A stretch of 25,387 bases of DNA from M3007 sp044350415. Lineage in GTDB: Bacteria; Bacteroidota; Bacteroidia; Chitinophagales; Saprospiraceae. The translations under genes and the position numbers were made by a program. Numbering within the stretch: the first letter of the stretch is position 1; the number at the start of each line of letters is the position of its first letter. The notes under the pieces are model-generated. The model worked only from the letters and a program-made list of their open reading frames with translations, was not told the DNA's origin and did no database searches. Positions 23,309 to 25,387 of the stretch are shown here, piece by piece. Location: contig JBILHQ010000068.1 in the NCBI GenBank assembly GCA_044350415.1, positions 1 to 25,387 on the forward strand, written 5' to 3'.

Positions 23309-24994
23309 ATGAAATCAACACTCGTACTCGCACTGGCATTTTCGGCAATGCCCTCGCTTTATGCGCAAAATTGCCCCAGCCCTCAGGGATCAGCAGATTT
23401 GGAGGTGAACAATATCAAAGCCCGTATTCTTACCGGCGGCGATTTATTTACGGATGGCAACAACGGTAAAATGCTTTACCTCCCCGATCCCGCTCAACCC
23501 TCCACCCTTTTTAATGCCGCGCTTTGGATGGGCGGAGTAGATCCGGGTGGCAACCTGAAGGTTTCGGGTACGGCTTACCGGCTCGGCTCCACCTCCTTCA
23601 CACCAGGTCCGCTTGATTACCAAACCAGTCTGCCCCTTCCCTCGGGCTGCAATAACTGGGATAAAGTGTTCAGCGTGAAGCAAACAGAAATTGTCAGTTT
23701 TCTCGCCATTGGAGGCTCGCTCTCCACGGCTGAAAAAATACAGCAATTCCCTTCCATTATGGGTTGGCCCGCACGCGGTAATCCATTTTTTGCGGGTATT
23801 CACGGGTTCGACCTTCCCAATACCTTCCAGGGTTTGGCTCCATTTGTCGATTATGACGGTACTGGCGATTACAACCCGAACGACGGCGACCTGCCTGCTG
23901 TGCTGCTTCGGGGACAAGCGCCGTTTATCCCGGGCCAAATTACCTGGTGTGTGATGAATGATATGGAAATTAATGGTTCCGGTGGAATCAATACGCCTTC
24001 ACTCGGCATGGAAGTACAACTTACCGCCTGGGCATTTAGTTGCCCCGACGTTCCTGTACTCCAGAACACCGTGTTCACTTCCCACAAAATGATCTACCGC
24101 GGGTTCGAAAGATTAGATTCCTGCTTTATCGGACTGTTCACTGATTTCGACCTGGGTTGTTATGCCGACGATTATGTCGGCTGTGCGCCAGGACTCAATA
24201 CCCAATATGCCTATAATACAGATGTAGTGGATGGGAATCTGGGGAACTCCTGTTCAGGTACAGCCACATTCACGAATACGCCTCCGGTACAAACCGTTAC
24301 TTTTTTAGACCAGCAGCTGGATAAATTCCTGTCCATTGGCGATGTCAATGCAGCAGCAGCCACTACGCTGCCTGCGACGGGTCTGGAATATTACAACTAC
24401 CTAACCGGGCACTGGCGCGATGGCACACCGCTTACTTCTGGCGGCACCGGATACAATCCCGCCAGTTCGATCCCGGCAAATCACGTTTACCCCAACGATC
24501 CCGCCGATCCCAACGGCTGGTCGATGTGTACGAACAGCCAGCCCCTGGCCGACCGCCGGGTTATTGGTTCCATCGATTTTGGATCCATGGACCCTGGCTA
24601 TGTGACAGAACTGACCACCGCCTGGAGTGTCACGCCCAACGTCCCGCTTCCCTGTGGACTCGGATCGGCACTAGAGAATGTAGTCGCCATCCAAAATATT
24701 TACCACAACAACTTCAATGGATGCGGTAACCTGATCAGTCCTACGCACGCTTTGGAAGTCGAACCGCTGCGGATCACTCCCAACCCGGCGAGCGAGGAAA
24801 TTACTGTTCGGCTTGGCAATACCACGGCCGACGAACTGCGCGTCATCGCTGCTGATGGCCGGGTGCTGCGCACCTTGCACCACCCGTCAGGCGATCAAAT
24901 GATTGCGGTGAATGATCTTGCGAATGGCTGGTATCTGGTTCAGGTAGTCACTGCCAAAGGGATACAGAATGGAAGAATTGTAGTGCAGCGATAA
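23309..24994 (+). CDS. T9SS type A sorted secreted protein, Saprospiria-type, unknown function
   Basis: 561 residues with signal peptide MKSTLVLALAFSAMPSLYAQ. The body belongs to a group I know from Saprospiria-like genomes: an N-terminal NNIKARILTGGDLFTD, then FNAALWMGGVDPGGNLKVSG and FTPGPLD, and a calcium-loop-like VDYDGTGDYNPNDGDLPAV followed by WCVMNDME. These blocks recur in many T9SS cargo proteins of the phylum, with no known biochemical role. Several Cys residues suggest disulfides outside the cytosol. The last ~78 residues (VEPLRITPNPASEEITVRL, VIAADGRVLR, LANGWYLVQVV, GRIVVQR) are a T9SS type A sorting domain. A hairpin follows two bases after the stop. Confidence 0.88.
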   Translation: MKSTLVLALAFSAMPSLYAQNCPSPQGSADLEVNNIKARILTGGDLFTDGNNGKMLYLPDPAQPSTLFNAALWMGGVDPGGNLKVSGTAYRLGSTSFTPGPLDYQTSLPLPSGCNNWDKVFSVKQTEIVSFLAIGGSLSTAEKIQQFPSIMGWPARGNPFFAGIHGFDLPNTFQGLAPFVDYDGTGDYNPNDGDLPAVLLRGQAPFIPGQITWCVMNDMEINGSGGINTPSLGMEVQLTAWAFSCPDVPVLQNTVFTSHKMIYRGFERLDSCFIGLFTDFDLGCYADDYVGCAPGLNTQYAYNTDVVDGNLGNSCSGTATFTNTPPVQTVTFLDQQLDKFLSIGDVNAAAATTLPATGLEYYNYLTGHWRDGTPLTSGGTGYNPASSIPANHVYPNDPADPNGWSMCTNSQPLADRRVIGSIDFGSMDPGYVTELTTAWSVTPNVPLPCGLGSALENVVAIQNIYHNNFNGCGNLISPTHALEVEPLRITPNPASEEITVRLGNTTADELRVIAADGRVLRTLHHPSGDQMIAVNDLANGWYLVQVVTAKGIQNGRIVVQR

Positions 24995-24996
24995 GT

Positions 24997-25038
24997 CGTT
25001 GTTGCTGTGGGAACGGATGGTCTCCCACAGCAACAACG
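24997..25038. repeat. Hairpin repeat, GTTGCTGTGG family copy 3 (terminator position)
   Basis: CGTTGTTGCTGTGGGA (24997-25012) is the exact complement of 25023-25038, loop ACGGATGGTC. It starts two bases after the stop at 24994, so it may serve as the terminator; a T-rich stretch only appears about 20 bases later. It shares GGATGGTCTCCCAC with the right side of the copy at 22765-22926. Confidence 0.75.
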
Positions 25039-25066
25039 CGACAGTTCAATGGTCTGTTTTTATTTT

Positions 25067-25108
25067 AAATGTTCAATTAGGCAGTGTGTACTGCCCAATT
25101 GGACATTT
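25067..25108. terminator. Second hairpin downstream of the T9SS protein gene
   Basis: AAATGTTCAATTAGGCAGT (25067-25085) pairs with 25090-25108 with two mismatches that would be G-U pairs in RNA, loop GTGT. The stem ends in TTTTAATT. It is a likely terminator or leader structure between the 24994 stop and the next start at 25198. Confidence 0.5.
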
Positions 25109-25197
25109 TAATTACCCCAAAACATGTACTCATTTCCAAACACTCCGGCCTGATTGTTGCTTTTTGTTTTTATCTTTTCACAAAAAACAATCATCAC

Positions 25198-25387
25198 ATG
25201 ACCCAATTTTTCAACAAACTTTTCCTGATCCTCCTGCCCACATTTTTTTTCTTTCAGTCGCTGTCCGCTCAGGACAATGTTATTATTGCTATTTCCAGCG
25301 ACACCGTTGCCGTGGGGGATACTTTTTGCCTTACGGTAAGCGTACGAAATTTTGTACAAATCGTCGGCCTTCAGGTGGCATTGAACT
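25198..25387 (+). CDS. Secreted cohesin-like domain protein, 5' part only
   Basis: The gene runs off the right edge; 63 residues are visible. The ATG at 25198 opens a signal peptide (MTQFFNKLFLILLPTFFFFQ, cleaved after SLSA or at SAQ|D). The mature start has VIIAISSDTVAVGDTFCLTV followed by SVRNFVQIVGLQVALN. The pattern V-x-x-G-D-x-F-x-L-x-V-x-V-x-N-F-x-x-I-x-G-x-Q is the first two strands of the cohesin-like fold found in large T9SS proteins of this phylum. The rest, including any sorting domain, is outside the window. Confidence 0.75.
   Translation, partial: MTQFFNKLFLILLPTFFFFQSLSAQDNVIIAISSDTVAVGDTFCLTVSVRNFVQIVGLQVALN

Overview
The window comes from the chromosome of a Bacteroidota bacterium, most likely a Saprospiria-type organism (Haliscomenobacter/Lewinella-like). 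The evidence is type IX secretion (T9SS) C-terminal sorting domains on two secreted proteins, the Bacteroidota promoter pattern (TTTG, about 20 bases, TAnnTTTG), several Sec-exported beta-propeller and beta-barrel proteins, and weak or absent Shine-Dalgarno sequences. No rRNA, tRNA, CRISPR array or intact transposase was seen.

Layout. 1-2001 (minus): the 5' part of a secreted BNR/YCF48-type beta-propeller, a DinB-fold protein, and an unrecognised 245-residue protein with a 160-bp MITE-like element directly upstream. 2413-6013 (plus): a very large exported VPS10/sortilin-type propeller and a DUF486 membrane protein, ending in a strong bidirectional terminator. 6076-12851 (minus): a macro-domain protein, a DedA membrane protein, a DUF937-TM-OmpA envelope protein, an AlkB-type DNA repair dioxygenase, a decayed outer-membrane porin, the ammonium transporter AmtB with a textbook promoter, and a decayed DUF4349 lipoprotein. 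12998-15244 (plus): a secreted GH20 beta-N-acetylhexosaminidase. 15251-15773: a four-helix-bundle (IVP) gene bounded by TGGTGAG repeats. 15792-19832 (minus): a tight four-gene operon for non-phosphorylative L-fucose oxidation. 20048-25387: a lipocalin-like/beta-barrel fusion, a surface-sorted c-type cytochrome/copper monooxygenase-like protein, a T9SS cargo protein, and the start of a secreted cohesin-like protein.

How the genes fit together. The clearest pathway is L-fucose to L-fuconolactone (SDR, 15792-16571), to L-fuconate (lactonase, 16573-17406), to 2-keto-3-deoxy-L-fuconate (UxaA-type dehydratase, 18189-19832), to 2,4-diketo-3-deoxy-L-fuconate (second SDR, 17412-18182). The last hydrolase and a permease are not in the window. 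Together with the nearby exported hexosaminidase this suggests use of fucosylated amino-sugar glycans. The fucose dehydrogenase candidate has Asn where the SDR catalytic Lys is expected.

The most unusual large-scale feature is the density of palindromic DNA between genes: a MITE, a 33-bp perfect palindrome, a GTTGC-type hairpin in three copies (one apparently interrupted by a second palindromic element), and two further long inverted repeats. Two genes (porin and DUF4349) look broken; each has a one-base homopolymer frameshift in the signal peptide plus loss of a large part of the protein. I see no clear defence system or other completely new system here.
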